DNA from: Saccharopolyspora_D taberi
Lineage (GTDB): Bacteria; Actinomycetota; Actinomycetes; Mycobacteriales; Pseudonocardiaceae
NCBI RefSeq assembly: GCF_039534165.1
Contig: NZ_BAAAUX010000003.1
Location: 243,642 to 307,641, forward strand
DNA length: 64,000 bases
Direction of reading: 5' to 3'
Position 1 is the stretch's first letter. Each line of letters begins with the position of its first letter. Of this stretch, positions 56,627-64,000 are shown one piece after another. A model generated the notes under the pieces. That model was given only the letters and a program-made list of their open reading frames with translations. It did no database searches and was not told the DNA's origin. The translations under genes were made by a program, and so were the position numbers.

Positions 56627-58210
56627 GTGACACGCCTACTGACCGTGATCGGGGCACTCGTCTTGCTGGGCGGTGTCGTCGCATGCAGTCCTATGGAGCC
56701 CGAAGCACCGCCGCTGCAGCCGCACACCGAGCGCAAGGGGCCGGTCGGCCCGGTCCCTCCAGGTATGGAGCGGTACTACAGCCAGACCCTGTCCTGGGGA
56801 CCGTGCGCGGACTTCGCGACCTCCGACGAGGAGCGCGCGGCCTACCGTGACCCCGCGATCGAGTGCGCCCGGCTCGAAGTGCCGATGAACCACGCCGACC
56901 CCGGCGGCCCCACGATCAGGCTGGGCCTGCTGCGCAAGCCCGCCACCGATCCGGGGCAGCGGGTCGGCTCGCTGCTGGTCAACCCCGGCGGCCCGGGGGC
57001 CTCCGGGATGAGCACGGTCGCCGCGCTGGCCGGTTCGGCAGGCAGCACCGAACTGGGCCAGCGCTTCGACCTGGTCGGCTTCGACCCGCGCGGCATCGGC
57101 GCGTCCGAGCCGCGGGTCCGCTGCCTGACCGACCAGGAGCGCGACGCCGACCGCCTGGACCCGGACTCCGACACGTCCCCGGCGGGCGACGCGCAGACCG
57201 AGCAGGAGGCGCAGGACTACGCGGCCAAGTGCGCCGAGCGCACCGGCGCGGAGATGCTGGCCAACGTCGGCACCCGCGACGTCGTCAAGGACATGGACGT
57301 CATGCGCTCGGCCCTCGGCGACGAGAAGCTGTCCTACCTCGGCTACTCGTACGGCACCCGGATCGGCTCGGAGTACGCCGAGGAGTTCCCGCGCAACGTG
57401 CGCGGGATGGTGCTCGACGGCGCCATCGACCCGGGCCAGAACGCGATCGAGTCCCTGGTCGCGCAGGGCGCGGGCTTCCAGAAGGCGTTCGGGGACTTCG
57501 CCTCCTGGTGCGCGCAGCAGCAGAACTGCGCGGTGGGCTCCGACCCGGCCCAGGCGGTCAAGGCGTTCCAGGACCTCACCCGGCCGCTGGTCGACCGGCC
57601 GGTTCCCACCGGCGGCGGGCGCGAGCTGTCCTATTCGGACGCCACGACCGCCGCGATCCAGGCGCTCTACGCCCCGGACCTCTGGGAACAGCTCAACACT
57701 GGCCTGCTGGAACTGGACCAGGGCCGTGGCGGGATGCTCATGGCGCTGGCCGACACCTACTTCGGCCGCGGCGCCGACGGCACCTACTCGTCCACGATGG
57801 ACGCCTTCGACGCGGTGCACTGCGTCGACGACGAGCGCAACCTGGACCCCGGCGTCGTGCGGGAGGCCGACCGCCGCTACCGCGAGGCGGCGCCGTTCCT
57901 CGACGACGGCCGCGGCCCGAGCGCGGCCCGCGACGTCTGCGCGTTCTGGCCGGTCCCGGTCACCGGGGAGCAGACCCAGCCCGTCGTCGACGGCCTGCCG
58001 CCGGTGCTGGTGATCTCCACGACCGGCGACCCGGCCACGCCGTACCGGGCGGGCGTCGAGCTGGCGGGCGCGCTGCACGGCAGGCTGCTGACCTTCGAAG
58101 GCACCCAGCACACGGTGTTCCTGCAGGGCACCTCCTGCGTCGACGAGGCGGGCACGCGCTACCTCGTCGACGGCGAACTGCCCGCCGAAGGCACCCGCTG
58201 CACCGGCTGA
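56627..58210 (+). CDS. Secreted alpha/beta-hydrolase peptidase lipoprotein (CaeA/Hip1-like, TAP C-terminal domain)
   Basis: GTG 56627; a lipoprotein signal (LLTVIGALVLLGGVVACSP, Cys near residue 21). The 527-residue hydrolase has LLVNPGGPGASGMSTVAALAG (oxyanion region), FDPRGIGASEP, the nucleophile elbow SYLGYSYGTRIGSEYAEEFP, and in the C-terminal TAP-like part VISTTGDPATPYRAG (Asp) and FEGTQHTVFLQGTSC (His). It matches the M. tuberculosis serine hydrolase Rv2224c, which lies beside glnA2 there too. It likely trims cell-envelope peptides or proteins. Paired cysteines suggest an external, oxidised domain. Confidence 0.92.
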   Translation: MTRLLTVIGALVLLGGVVACSPMEPEAPPLQPHTERKGPVGPVPPGMERYYSQTLSWGPCADFATSDEERAAYRDPAIECARLEVPMNHADPGGPTIRLGLLRKPATDPGQRVGSLLVNPGGPGASGMSTVAALAGSAGSTELGQRFDLVGFDPRGIGASEPRVRCLTDQERDADRLDPDSDTSPAGDAQTEQEAQDYAAKCAERTGAEMLANVGTRDVVKDMDVMRSALGDEKLSYLGYSYGTRIGSEYAEEFPRNVRGMVLDGAIDPGQNAIESLVAQGAGFQKAFGDFASWCAQQQNCAVGSDPAQAVKAFQDLTRPLVDRPVPTGGGRELSYSDATTAAIQALYAPDLWEQLNTGLLELDQGRGGMLMALADTYFGRGADGTYSSTMDAFDAVHCVDDERNLDPGVVREADRRYREAAPFLDDGRGPSAARDVCAFWPVPVTGEQTQPVVDGLPPVLVISTTGDPATPYRAGVELAGALHGRLLTFEGTQHTVFLQGTSCVDEAGTRYLVDGELPAEGTRCTG

Positions 58211-58215
58211 GGGTC

Positions 58216-58250
58216 CCGCCCGCGCGGTGGGTGAGCCGCCGCGCGGGCGG
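58216..58250 (+). terminator. Perfect 12-bp stem terminator after the peptidase gene
   Basis: CCGCCCGCGCGG (58216-58227) and CCGCGCGGGCGG (58239-58250) pair perfectly around an 11-nt loop, 5 bp after the stop. Followed by ATTAACGTT, no T run. Confidence 0.7.
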
Positions 58251-58304
58251 ATTAACGTTGGGTTTCCGCCCCCTCGCGGTTCGGTCCGCGCCGACCCCAG
58301 CAAC

Positions 58305-58310
58305 TAGGCT
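58305..58310 (+). promoter_or_regulatory. -10 box, leaderless glnA2 promoter
   Basis: TAGGCT, 6 nt, ATG 58317, no ribosome-binding site. Good leaderless geometry; the -35 is unclear. Confidence 0.5.
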
Positions 58311-58316
58311 GCGGGC

Positions 58317-59660
58317 ATGAACCGCCAGCAGGAGTTCGTGCTCCGCACCTTGGAGGAACGTGACATCCGCTTCGTGCGGCTGTGGTTCACCGACGTCCTC
58401 GGCATCCTGAAGTCGGTGGCGATCTCGCCCGCCGAACTCGAAGGTGCCTTCGCCGAGGGCATCGGGTTCGACGGCTCGGCCATCGAGGGATTCTCGCGCA
58501 TCTACGAGTCCGACATGGTCGCCAAGCCGGACCCGGCGACCTTCCAGGTGCTGCCGTGGGAGACCCCCGACGGCGAGCACTACTCGGCCCGCATGTTCTG
58601 CGACATCGCCATGCCCGACGGATCGCCGTGCTGGGCCGACCCGCGCCACGTGCTGCGCCGCACGCTGTCGAAGGCCACCGAGGCCGGGTTCACCTGCTAC
58701 GTGCACCCGGAGATCGAGTTCTTCCTGCTCAAGGACCTGCCGACGGACGGCCGCGAGCCGACCCCGGCCGACTCCGGCGGCTACTTCGACCAGGCCAGCC
58801 ACGACGCCGCCCCGCACTTCCGGCGCAACGCCATCGAGACCCTGGAGGCGATGGGCATCTCGGTGGAGTTCAGCCACCACGAGGGCGCCCCCGGCCAGCA
58901 GGAGATCGACCTGCGCTACGCCGACGCGCTGACCATGGCCGACAACGTGATGACGTTCCGCTACGTCGTCAAGGAGGTCGCGCTGACCCAGGGCGTGCGG
59001 GCCTCGTTCATGCCCAAGCCCTTCAGCGGCCAGCCCGGCTCGGGCATGCACACCCACTTCAGCCTCTTCGAGGGCGACCGCAACGCCTTCTACCACCCGG
59101 AGGACCCCTACGAGCTGTCGGAGACCGGCCGCGCGTTCGTCGCCGGGATCCTCAAGCACGCCCGGGAGATCAGCGCGGTCACCAACCAGTGGGTGAACTC
59201 CTACAAGCGGCTCGTCGTCGGGGGAGAGGCTCCCACCGCGGTGTGCTGGGGCCACGCGAACCGGTCGGCGCTGGTCCGGGTGCCGATGTACTCGCCGGGC
59301 AAGTCCTCGTCCCGCCGGGTCGAGGTCCGCAGCCTCGACTCGGCCTGCAACCCGTACCTGGCCTACGCGATGATCCTGGCCGCGGGGCTCCAGGGCGTGC
59401 AGAAGGGCTACGAGCTGGCCCCGGCCACCGAGGACGACGTCTGGTCGCTGACCGACAGCGAGCGCAAGGCCGCCGGCTACGCGAACCTGCCGCAGAACCT
59501 CAACGAGGCCCTCAGCGAGATGGAGTCCTCCGACCTGGTCGCCGAGACCCTCGGCGAGCACGTCTTCGACTTCTTCCTCCGCAACAAGCGCAACGAGTGG
59601 GACTCCTACCGCAGCCACGTCACCCCGTACGAGCTGCGCACGCTGATGCCCATGCTGTGA
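58317..59660 (+). CDS. glnA2: Glutamine synthetase type I (GlnA2-like)
   Basis: The 447-residue enzyme has FTDVLGILKSV and GFDGSAIEGF (residues 50-59), HPEIEFFLL (metal ligands), HHEGAPGQQEIDLRYADAL, KPFSGQPGSGMHTHFSLFEG (ATP loop), VNSYKRLV and NRSALVRVPMY, the complete GS active site. In the place where adenylylated enzymes have N-L-Y the sequence reads NLPQNLNEAL, so the regulatory tyrosine is missing and GlnE control is unlikely. It matches M. tuberculosis GlnA2 (Rv2222c) in length and position after the peptidase. Some GlnA2 homologues act on substrates other than ammonia, so plain glutamine synthesis is likely but not certain. Confidence 0.93.
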   Translation: MNRQQEFVLRTLEERDIRFVRLWFTDVLGILKSVAISPAELEGAFAEGIGFDGSAIEGFSRIYESDMVAKPDPATFQVLPWETPDGEHYSARMFCDIAMPDGSPCWADPRHVLRRTLSKATEAGFTCYVHPEIEFFLLKDLPTDGREPTPADSGGYFDQASHDAAPHFRRNAIETLEAMGISVEFSHHEGAPGQQEIDLRYADALTMADNVMTFRYVVKEVALTQGVRASFMPKPFSGQPGSGMHTHFSLFEGDRNAFYHPEDPYELSETGRAFVAGILKHAREISAVTNQWVNSYKRLVVGGEAPTAVCWGHANRSALVRVPMYSPGKSSSRRVEVRSLDSACNPYLAYAMILAAGLQGVQKGYELAPATEDDVWSLTDSERKAAGYANLPQNLNEALSEMESSDLVAETLGEHVFDFFLRNKRNEWDSYRSHVTPYELRTLMPML

Positions 59661-59700
59661 CGCATAGGGCCTGTGGGTACCTGTGGTGGCCGAGGGGCGA

Positions 59701-59706
59701 TAGGTT
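59701..59706 (+). promoter_or_regulatory. -10 box, leaderless promoter of the fusion glycosyltransferase gene
   Basis: TAGGTT, 6 nt, GTG 59713, no ribosome-binding site. Confidence 0.45.
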
Positions 59707-59712
59707 CGGGCC

Positions 59713-62700
59713 GTGACCGATTCGCAGGCGCGTCCCGACTCCGTCGCCCCTGGTGGCCGCGAGTCCGAATCCACGTTGCAGTCCGGCGTGCTGGAGCAGC
59801 ACGCTGAAACCTTCGGCGAACCCGAGTGGCCTGCGGAGGGCCCGGAGGAGCAGGACGTCGCGGCGGGAACGCTGGTCGGCTGCACGGTCGCCTGCCACGG
59901 GCAACTGCCCGCGGCCCGGGTCTTAAAGGACTCCTTCCTGCGCCGCCACCCCGGCGCGGGCTTCGTCCTGCTGCTGGTCGACCAACCCGGCCACGGCGAG
60001 ACCGGGGTGATCACCCCCGCCGAACTCGGCCTGGACCCCGCCGAGTTCGGCAGGCTCGCCCTGGCCTGCACGGCCGAGCAGCTGCGCGGTGTGCTGCGCC
60101 CGAGGCTGCTGGCGCACCTGCTCGAGTCCGGTTCGACGGTGCTGTACTTCGAACCGTCGGTCCAGGTGTTCGGCAACTTCGACGACCTGCTCTCCGCGGT
60201 CAGCCGGGACCGCCCGGTCGCACTGGTTCCCCGGGTCCTGCGCCCGCTGCACTTCGACGGCCTGCGGCCCAGCGCGGCCGACCTCGCCGAGTCCGGCACC
60301 TTCGACCCCAGCGTGTTCGCCGTCCGCCCCGGCGCCGAGGGACTGCTGGCGACCTGGGCGGACCAGATGACCTCCGACCCCGGCGCGGTCGGCATGTTCC
60401 TCGACGGCGCTCCCGCGCTGGTCGACCACAAGGTGATCCGCGATCCGGGCGTCGGCCTGTCGGTGTGGAACGCCGCCCAGCGCGAGGTGGTCGCCTCCGA
60501 CAGCGGTGAGTACGCGGTCGATGGCCACCCACTGCGCAGCGTGCACTTCGACGGCTTCCAGCCGCAGCGGCCGTGGCTGCTCTCGGCGGCCTACGCGGAC
60601 CGGCCGCGCGTCCTGCTCTCGGAGCACTCGGTCCTGGCCGGGCTCTGCGCGAACTACCGGAACGCCCTGGTCGCCGCCGGTTACACCACGCAGCGCGCGC
60701 ACCCGTTCGACGCGCTCCCGGACGGCGCAGTGCTGCCCAGCGGACTGCGCTCCGACTACCGCGCGGCGCTCAAGGACGGCGAAGCGCCGCCGAGCCCCTT
60801 CGAACCGGGCGCCGCGCCGGACGAGTTCCTCGGCTGGGCCTGCGAGCCCGCCGACGACCGGCAGCGCGAAGCAGGCGCCTCCCGCTGGACTGCGGCGGTC
60901 TGGTCGGACGACCCGGTGCTGCGCCGCGACTTCCCGGATCCGTTCGGCGCCGACGCGGACGCGTTCCACGAGTGGTGCATCGGCGTCGGCGTGGCCAGCG
61001 GACGCGTGCCTGCCGCTGCCGTGCACCGCCGGGCCGAACGCGGCCGGGCAGCGCTGGTCGACCAGCTCGGCGTCGCCGTGCTGGGGAGCGGCAGGCTCGC
61101 CGACCTGGTACGCGCCGCGGTCGGAACCTCGGGCCTGCCGTCCGCGGACACCCCGTACTACCCGGTCGTCCTGCGCTGCGAGCAGGGCGTTCCGGTCCCG
61201 GCTGGGAGGTACGTGATCGACGTCGGCACGGGTGCGGAACCGAGCACCGACGTCGCCGAGGTCTGGGTTCCGTCGGAAGCCGCGCGCGCCGAAGCCCGCC
61301 TGTCCGGCGGGCCGACGACCAGGGTGATCGCGCTGCCGCTGCCGGACCCCGGCCGCGTCGTCCTGCCGAGCCGCAAGGGCGCCCGCGCGCGTCACGAGCT
61401 GTCCGACGAGTTCGTCGTCGGCGCCTTCGTCGACCACGGCGACGAACGCCAGGACAACGCGCTCGGCCTGGTCAACGCCTTCCTGACGGCGTTCCCGGAC
61501 CGCGACGACGTCCGGCTGGTCATCGCCGTCTCGGCAGCCGCCGACCACCCGGAAGCCGCCGAGCGCCTGCGGCTGGCCACGGCAGCGGACCCGCGGGTGC
61601 TGCTGGTCGAGGACGACATCGACACCGCCGAGCTGATCGCGGCCTCGGATCTGGTCGCGTCGTTGCACCGCGCCGAAAGCGGCGACCGGCATGCGTTGCG
61701 GCTGCTGGAGGTCGCGGCCCACGGAGTTCCGGTGCTGGCCGCGGACCACGGAGCGGTCGCGGAGCTGTTCGGCGCCGAAGGCGCGAAGCTCGTCCCGTGC
61801 CAGGGCGCGGGGGAGCCCGACATCGACGCCGCAGCGGCGGAACTGTGGGACGCCGCCGATGCCCCGGACGAGATCGCGGCCTTCGGCGTGCGCGCCCGCG
61901 ATCACCTGCTGGACCGCCACAACGCCGCTCGCGCGGGCGAGCGCCTGCGCGAGCGGGTCGAGCACGCCTACCGCAACTGGCGGACGAAGTGGGCCCAGGA
62001 CCGCCACGGTCACCTCGACGACCCGCTGCGCCCGCTGTTGGTCGCGCGGCACGCGCTCCACCGGGCCCCGGACGTCGGAGTCGGCGGGCGCAACTCGATG
62101 GCGCCTGCCCTGCGCAAAGCCGTGCTCAAGGCGCTAAGCCACTACGACGAGCACATCCGCGACATCATGCGCTCGATGGTCGACGGGGTCGAGCAGACCG
62201 CCGCCGAACTCCTGCGCCGCCAGTACGACGCCGACGGTGACGTCGACATCGAGGCCCTGCGGGCGGAACAGACCAGGATGGCCCAGCGGCAGGACCAGCT
62301 CGACGCGCAGCTGCTCGGCACCGACGACGGCCTGGTCCGAGCCCGCGCCGACCTGGCCGACCAGCACCGCAGGCTCCGCGAGCTCGAAGGCGTCGGCACT
62401 ACCAGCGAGCCGGTCGACGCACTCGCCCACCGCCTGGACACCCTGACCAGCGCGGTGGAACGAACCCTCGACCGCATCGACGCCCTGGAGAAGAACCAGG
62501 CGGAGAACAGCGCGCTCCGCGCGGCCACGCACGACGCGTCCCACGCCCTGCAACGCACTGACGTGCTGGAACGCATCCTCCTGCGCGAACACGAACGCAA
62601 CGCGGGATCGGGGGACGGCACGACCGCGCCGGTGCTGTGCGACGCGGGCCTGCTCCGACTGCCCGCCGACGACAGCCTGATGCTGCCCTGGCTGTCCTCC

Positions 62701-63384
62701 CACGCCTCGTGGGACTCGGAGGTCTCGGCCCTCATCGACTCCCTGCTGGAACCCGACGGCATCTTCCTCGACGTCGGCGCTTACATCGGCTACCAGACCG
62801 TCCGGGTGCTGAGCAGGCTGGGCAACAGCGGGGCGGTGGTCGCGGTCGAGCCGTGCGAGCGCAGCCGCGACCTGCTCCGGCGCAACGTCGAGGTCAACGT
62901 CCACTCCGCCTGGGGCCACCGCCTGGTCGTGATCGACGGCGCCGCGTGGGACGGTCCCGTCGAGCTCGCGGCCGAGCAGTCCCTCGCCGGCGGCGTCACG
63001 CTCCAGCCACCGGCGGAAGGCACCACCGGCACAGTCCGAGGCGTGCGCCTCGACCGCGAGCTGGAGAACCACGCGGCACTGCAGAACCTCAGGCTCTCGG
63101 TCGTCCACGTCGACGTCGGCGCCCGGGTCCACCGGGTCCTCGGCGGTCTGGTCCGGCTCCTCCGCCGCGACCGTCCCTCGATCGTGTGCTCCTTCACACC
63201 ATCGGCGATCAGCGCTCTCGGCGACGACCCGGCCGCGGCCCTCCGTGAGTTCGGCACCTGGGGCTACGAGCTGGTCCCGGTCGGCCGGACCGGCTCGGTC
63301 ACCGCCCCTGAGCTGCTGGAAGCCATCGAAGCAGCGGGCTCCACGAGCACCGTGAAGCTCTGGCTGCGCCCGAAGGGCAAATAG
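59713..63384 (+). CDS. Multidomain glycosyltransferase with coiled coil and FkbM-type methyltransferase domain
   Basis: The 1223-residue protein has four parts. (1) About 55-380: a GT-A-like nucleotide-sugar fold (LVGCTVACHGQLPAARVLKDSFLRRHPG, VLYFEPSVQVFGNFDDLL in place of the D-x-D strand, LVDHKVIRDPGVGLSVWN, SVHFDGFQPQRPWLL). (2) About 560-760: a GT-B family 4-like half with VGAFVDHGDERQDNALGLVNAF, LIAASDLVASLHRAESGDRHALRLLEVAAHGVPVLAADHGAVAELF. (3) About 815-950: helices and coiled coil (EALRAEQTRMAQRQDQLDAQL, TLDRIDALEKNQAEN). (4) About 985-1215: an FkbM methyltransferase (LDVGAYIGYQTVRVLS, VVAVEPCERSRDLLRRNVEVN). It would build and methylate a glycan. No export or polymerase genes are adjacent. 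Domain edges are estimates. Confidence 0.85.
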   Translation: MTDSQARPDSVAPGGRESESTLQSGVLEQHAETFGEPEWPAEGPEEQDVAAGTLVGCTVACHGQLPAARVLKDSFLRRHPGAGFVLLLVDQPGHGETGVITPAELGLDPAEFGRLALACTAEQLRGVLRPRLLAHLLESGSTVLYFEPSVQVFGNFDDLLSAVSRDRPVALVPRVLRPLHFDGLRPSAADLAESGTFDPSVFAVRPGAEGLLATWADQMTSDPGAVGMFLDGAPALVDHKVIRDPGVGLSVWNAAQREVVASDSGEYAVDGHPLRSVHFDGFQPQRPWLLSAAYADRPRVLLSEHSVLAGLCANYRNALVAAGYTTQRAHPFDALPDGAVLPSGLRSDYRAALKDGEAPPSPFEPGAAPDEFLGWACEPADDRQREAGASRWTAAVWSDDPVLRRDFPDPFGADADAFHEWCIGVGVASGRVPAAAVHRRAERGRAALVDQLGVAVLGSGRLADLVRAAVGTSGLPSADTPYYPVVLRCEQGVPVPAGRYVIDVGTGAEPSTDVAEVWVPSEAARAEARLSGGPTTRVIALPLPDPGRVVLPSRKGARARHELSDEFVVGAFVDHGDERQDNALGLVNAFLTAFPDRDDVRLVIAVSAAADHPEAAERLRLATAADPRVLLVEDDIDTAELIAASDLVASLHRAESGDRHALRLLEVAAHGVPVLAADHGAVAELFGAEGAKLVPCQGAGEPDIDAAAAELWDAADAPDEIAAFGVRARDHLLDRHNAARAGERLRERVEHAYRNWRTKWAQDRHGHLDDPLRPLLVARHALHRAPDVGVGGRNSMAPALRKAVLKALSHYDEHIRDIMRSMVDGVEQTAAELLRRQYDADGDVDIEALRAEQTRMAQRQDQLDAQLLGTDDGLVRARADLADQHRRLRELEGVGTTSEPVDALAHRLDTLTSAVERTLDRIDALEKNQAENSALRAATHDASHALQRTDVLERILLREHERNAGSGDGTTAPVLCDAGLLRLPADDSLMLPWLSSHASWDSEVSALIDSLLEPDGIFLDVGAYIGYQTVRVLSRLGNSGAVVAVEPCERSRDLLRRNVEVNVHSAWGHRLVVIDGAAWDGPVELAAEQSLAGGVTLQPPAEGTTGTVRGVRLDRELENHAALQNLRLSVVHVDVGARVHRVLGGLVRLLRRDRPSIVCSFTPSAISALGDDPAAALREFGTWGYELVPVGRTGSVTAPELLEAIEAAGSTSTVKLWLRPKGK

Positions 63385-63429
63385 CGCTGACTGGCCTCCC
63401 GGGTGATGTCAAGGGTCTGACCAGGCGAT

Positions 63430-63458
63430 TTGACTTTGACGGAGAGTGTGCGTAACTT
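63430..63458 (+). promoter_or_regulatory. rRNA operon promoter P1
   Basis: TTGACT (63430-63435), 17 nt, TAACTT (63453-63458), in the stretch before the rRNA leader. Confidence 0.55.
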
Positions 63459-63581
63459 TCTCTTCGCCGCACGGACAGCCGGACGGAACAGGACGCAAGA
63501 GCCTGGCGGGGACGGTGGCTGTGGGAGCGCCCGAGAAGTCGAGGACCGATCGGAGCGCACACCACCTTGGGGCGCGCGGGT

Positions 63582-63610
63582 TTGACACCGCGAAGCGAAC
63601 CAGGTAGAGT
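63582..63610 (+). promoter_or_regulatory. rRNA operon promoter P2
   Basis: TTGACA (63582-63587), 17 nt, TAGAGT (63605-63610). This is a near-consensus vegetative promoter and the strongest in the window. Confidence 0.8.
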
Positions 63611-63721
63611 AATGCGGTCGCCAAGTTGGAGACTCCGGTTTCGGAGCCACTGAACGGGCGCGTTGACAACTCAAAGCGGGACTCGGGATCCGAATGGGTT
63701 TCAGGGTGTGGGTGACCCCCC

Positions 63722-63753
63722 TTGAAAACGCGGAAATGTGGGCCTGCTAGAGT
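63722..63753 (+). promoter_or_regulatory. Possible rRNA operon promoter P3
   Basis: TTGAAA (63722-63727) and TAGAGT (63748-63753) with a long 20-nt spacer. The TAGAGT copy of the P2 box supports it; the spacing weakens it. Confidence 0.45.
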
Positions 63754-63831
63754 GGTTAGCACAAGCGAGAGGAAATGCTCCCCGGAGCTGCGTGGCCTGA
63801 TATTGGGCTGGGTGGTGATGGTGTGGGTGTG

Positions 63832-64000
63832 TTCTTTGAGAACTCAACAGCGTGCCGATGATTTAGGTTAGTGTAGCTTTTAAGCTAGCCCCCGAATCAT
63901 GCGCACAGGTTTGTGTGGTGTGGTTTGGGTTTCTTTGAGTATCACGCTCCGGCCCTGTGGGGTTGTTGAGTGTGTGCTGGGATTGTTTCAACAAGGCATT
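63832..64000 (+). other. rRNA operon leader with antitermination/processing elements
   Basis: TTCTTTGAGAACTCAACAGC (63833-63852) is the conserved element found in actinobacterial rRNA leaders before 16S. A TAGCTT-TT-AAGCTA hairpin (63874-63887) follows. The window ends in TTTCAACAAGGCATT, just upstream of where the 16S rRNA gene should begin; no mature 16S sequence is in view. Confidence 0.75.

Noticed and set aside
63663..63691. TTGACA at 63663 as another rRNA promoter
   Set aside because: No -10 like hexamer at 16-19 nt.
1..64000. CRISPR arrays, insertion sequence transposases, tRNA genes
   Set aside because: No regular direct repeats with spacers, no transposase-like ORF and no tRNA cloverleaf were seen in reading the window; the 71-74-bp repeats have no spacers and are not CRISPR.

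Overview
This is chromosomal DNA from a high-GC actinomycete, most likely a Pseudonocardiales member of the Saccharopolyspora type. Codons are overwhelmingly G/C-ended, GTG starts are frequent, and many genes have a TANNNT box 6-7 nt before the start codon with no ribosome-binding site, which is the actinobacterial leaderless pattern. An F420-dependent reductase is present. Blocks of gene order match the Mycobacterium tuberculosis Rv2220-Rv2236 neighbourhood: cobD, SURF1, low-molecular-weight phosphatase, cobC aminotransferase, Nif3-like, zinc ribbon, RNase H/phosphatase, panB, secreted peptidase and glnA2. The genus is inferred from this style and cannot be proved from the window.

Layout. 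1-8.6 kb: the 3' end of a phosphodiesterase gene, a GntR regulator, then a divergent operon for 5-oxoproline (pyroglutamate) breakdown (NRAMP-type transporter, pxpA, pxpB, pxpC, D-glutamate cyclase family) that has the content of the Bacillus ycsF-kip operon. After it come a Myb/SANT-like protein, a manganese (yybP-ykoY) riboswitch driving a TMEM165/GDT1 exporter gene, and an IclR regulator with a perfect palindromic operator candidate. 8.8-11.5 kb: small metabolic genes. 11.5-19.8 kb: a complete minus-strand four-gene Wadjet (jetABCD) anti-plasmid cassette. 19.9-28.1 kb: the cobalamin, SURF1, fructosamine kinase, phosphatase and RNase H block. 28.3-35.0 kb: a ROK regulator, sugar ABC transporter, GH4 glycosidase and kinase cluster. 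35.04-35.45 kb: the RNase P RNA gene. 36.2-43.9 kb: a type IV secretion/conjugation-like locus of the TcpC/TcpE/VirB4/VirB6/NlpC-P60 kind, with two assembly gaps and no relaxase or integrase in view. 44.0-50.0 kb: RNB ribonuclease, F420 reductase, glutathionyl-hydroquinone reductase type enzyme, panB and a PheC-like secreted dehydratase. 50.0-56.5 kb: SDR, SWIM, SNF2 helicase and NAD synthetase. 56.6-63.4 kb: secreted peptidase, glnA2, and a 1223-residue glycosyltransferase/coiled-coil/FkbM fusion. 63.4-64.0 kb: tandem promoters and leader of a ribosomal RNA operon whose 16S gene lies beyond the edge.

The most unusual signal is not a gene. Three operons carry, exactly at a stop/start junction between two genes, tandem copies of a 71-74 bp element that share a core (GACCGGGTGCGGGTGTCCC) and two hairpins; one hairpin shows a compensatory base pair. 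Each copy begins at the stop codon. In two loci each copy is a 24-25 codon mini-ORF joined to the next by an ATGA or GTGA overlap, so translational coupling along the operon is kept. Four other genes end in 16-19 bp tandem arrays that also start at or overlap the stop codon. Two long near-perfect inverted repeats lie in intergenic regions, and one convergent gene pair overlaps by an exact 20-bp palindrome, so both proteins end in the same residues. Together these suggest a genome in which gene ends are hot spots for tandem duplication and hairpin elements.
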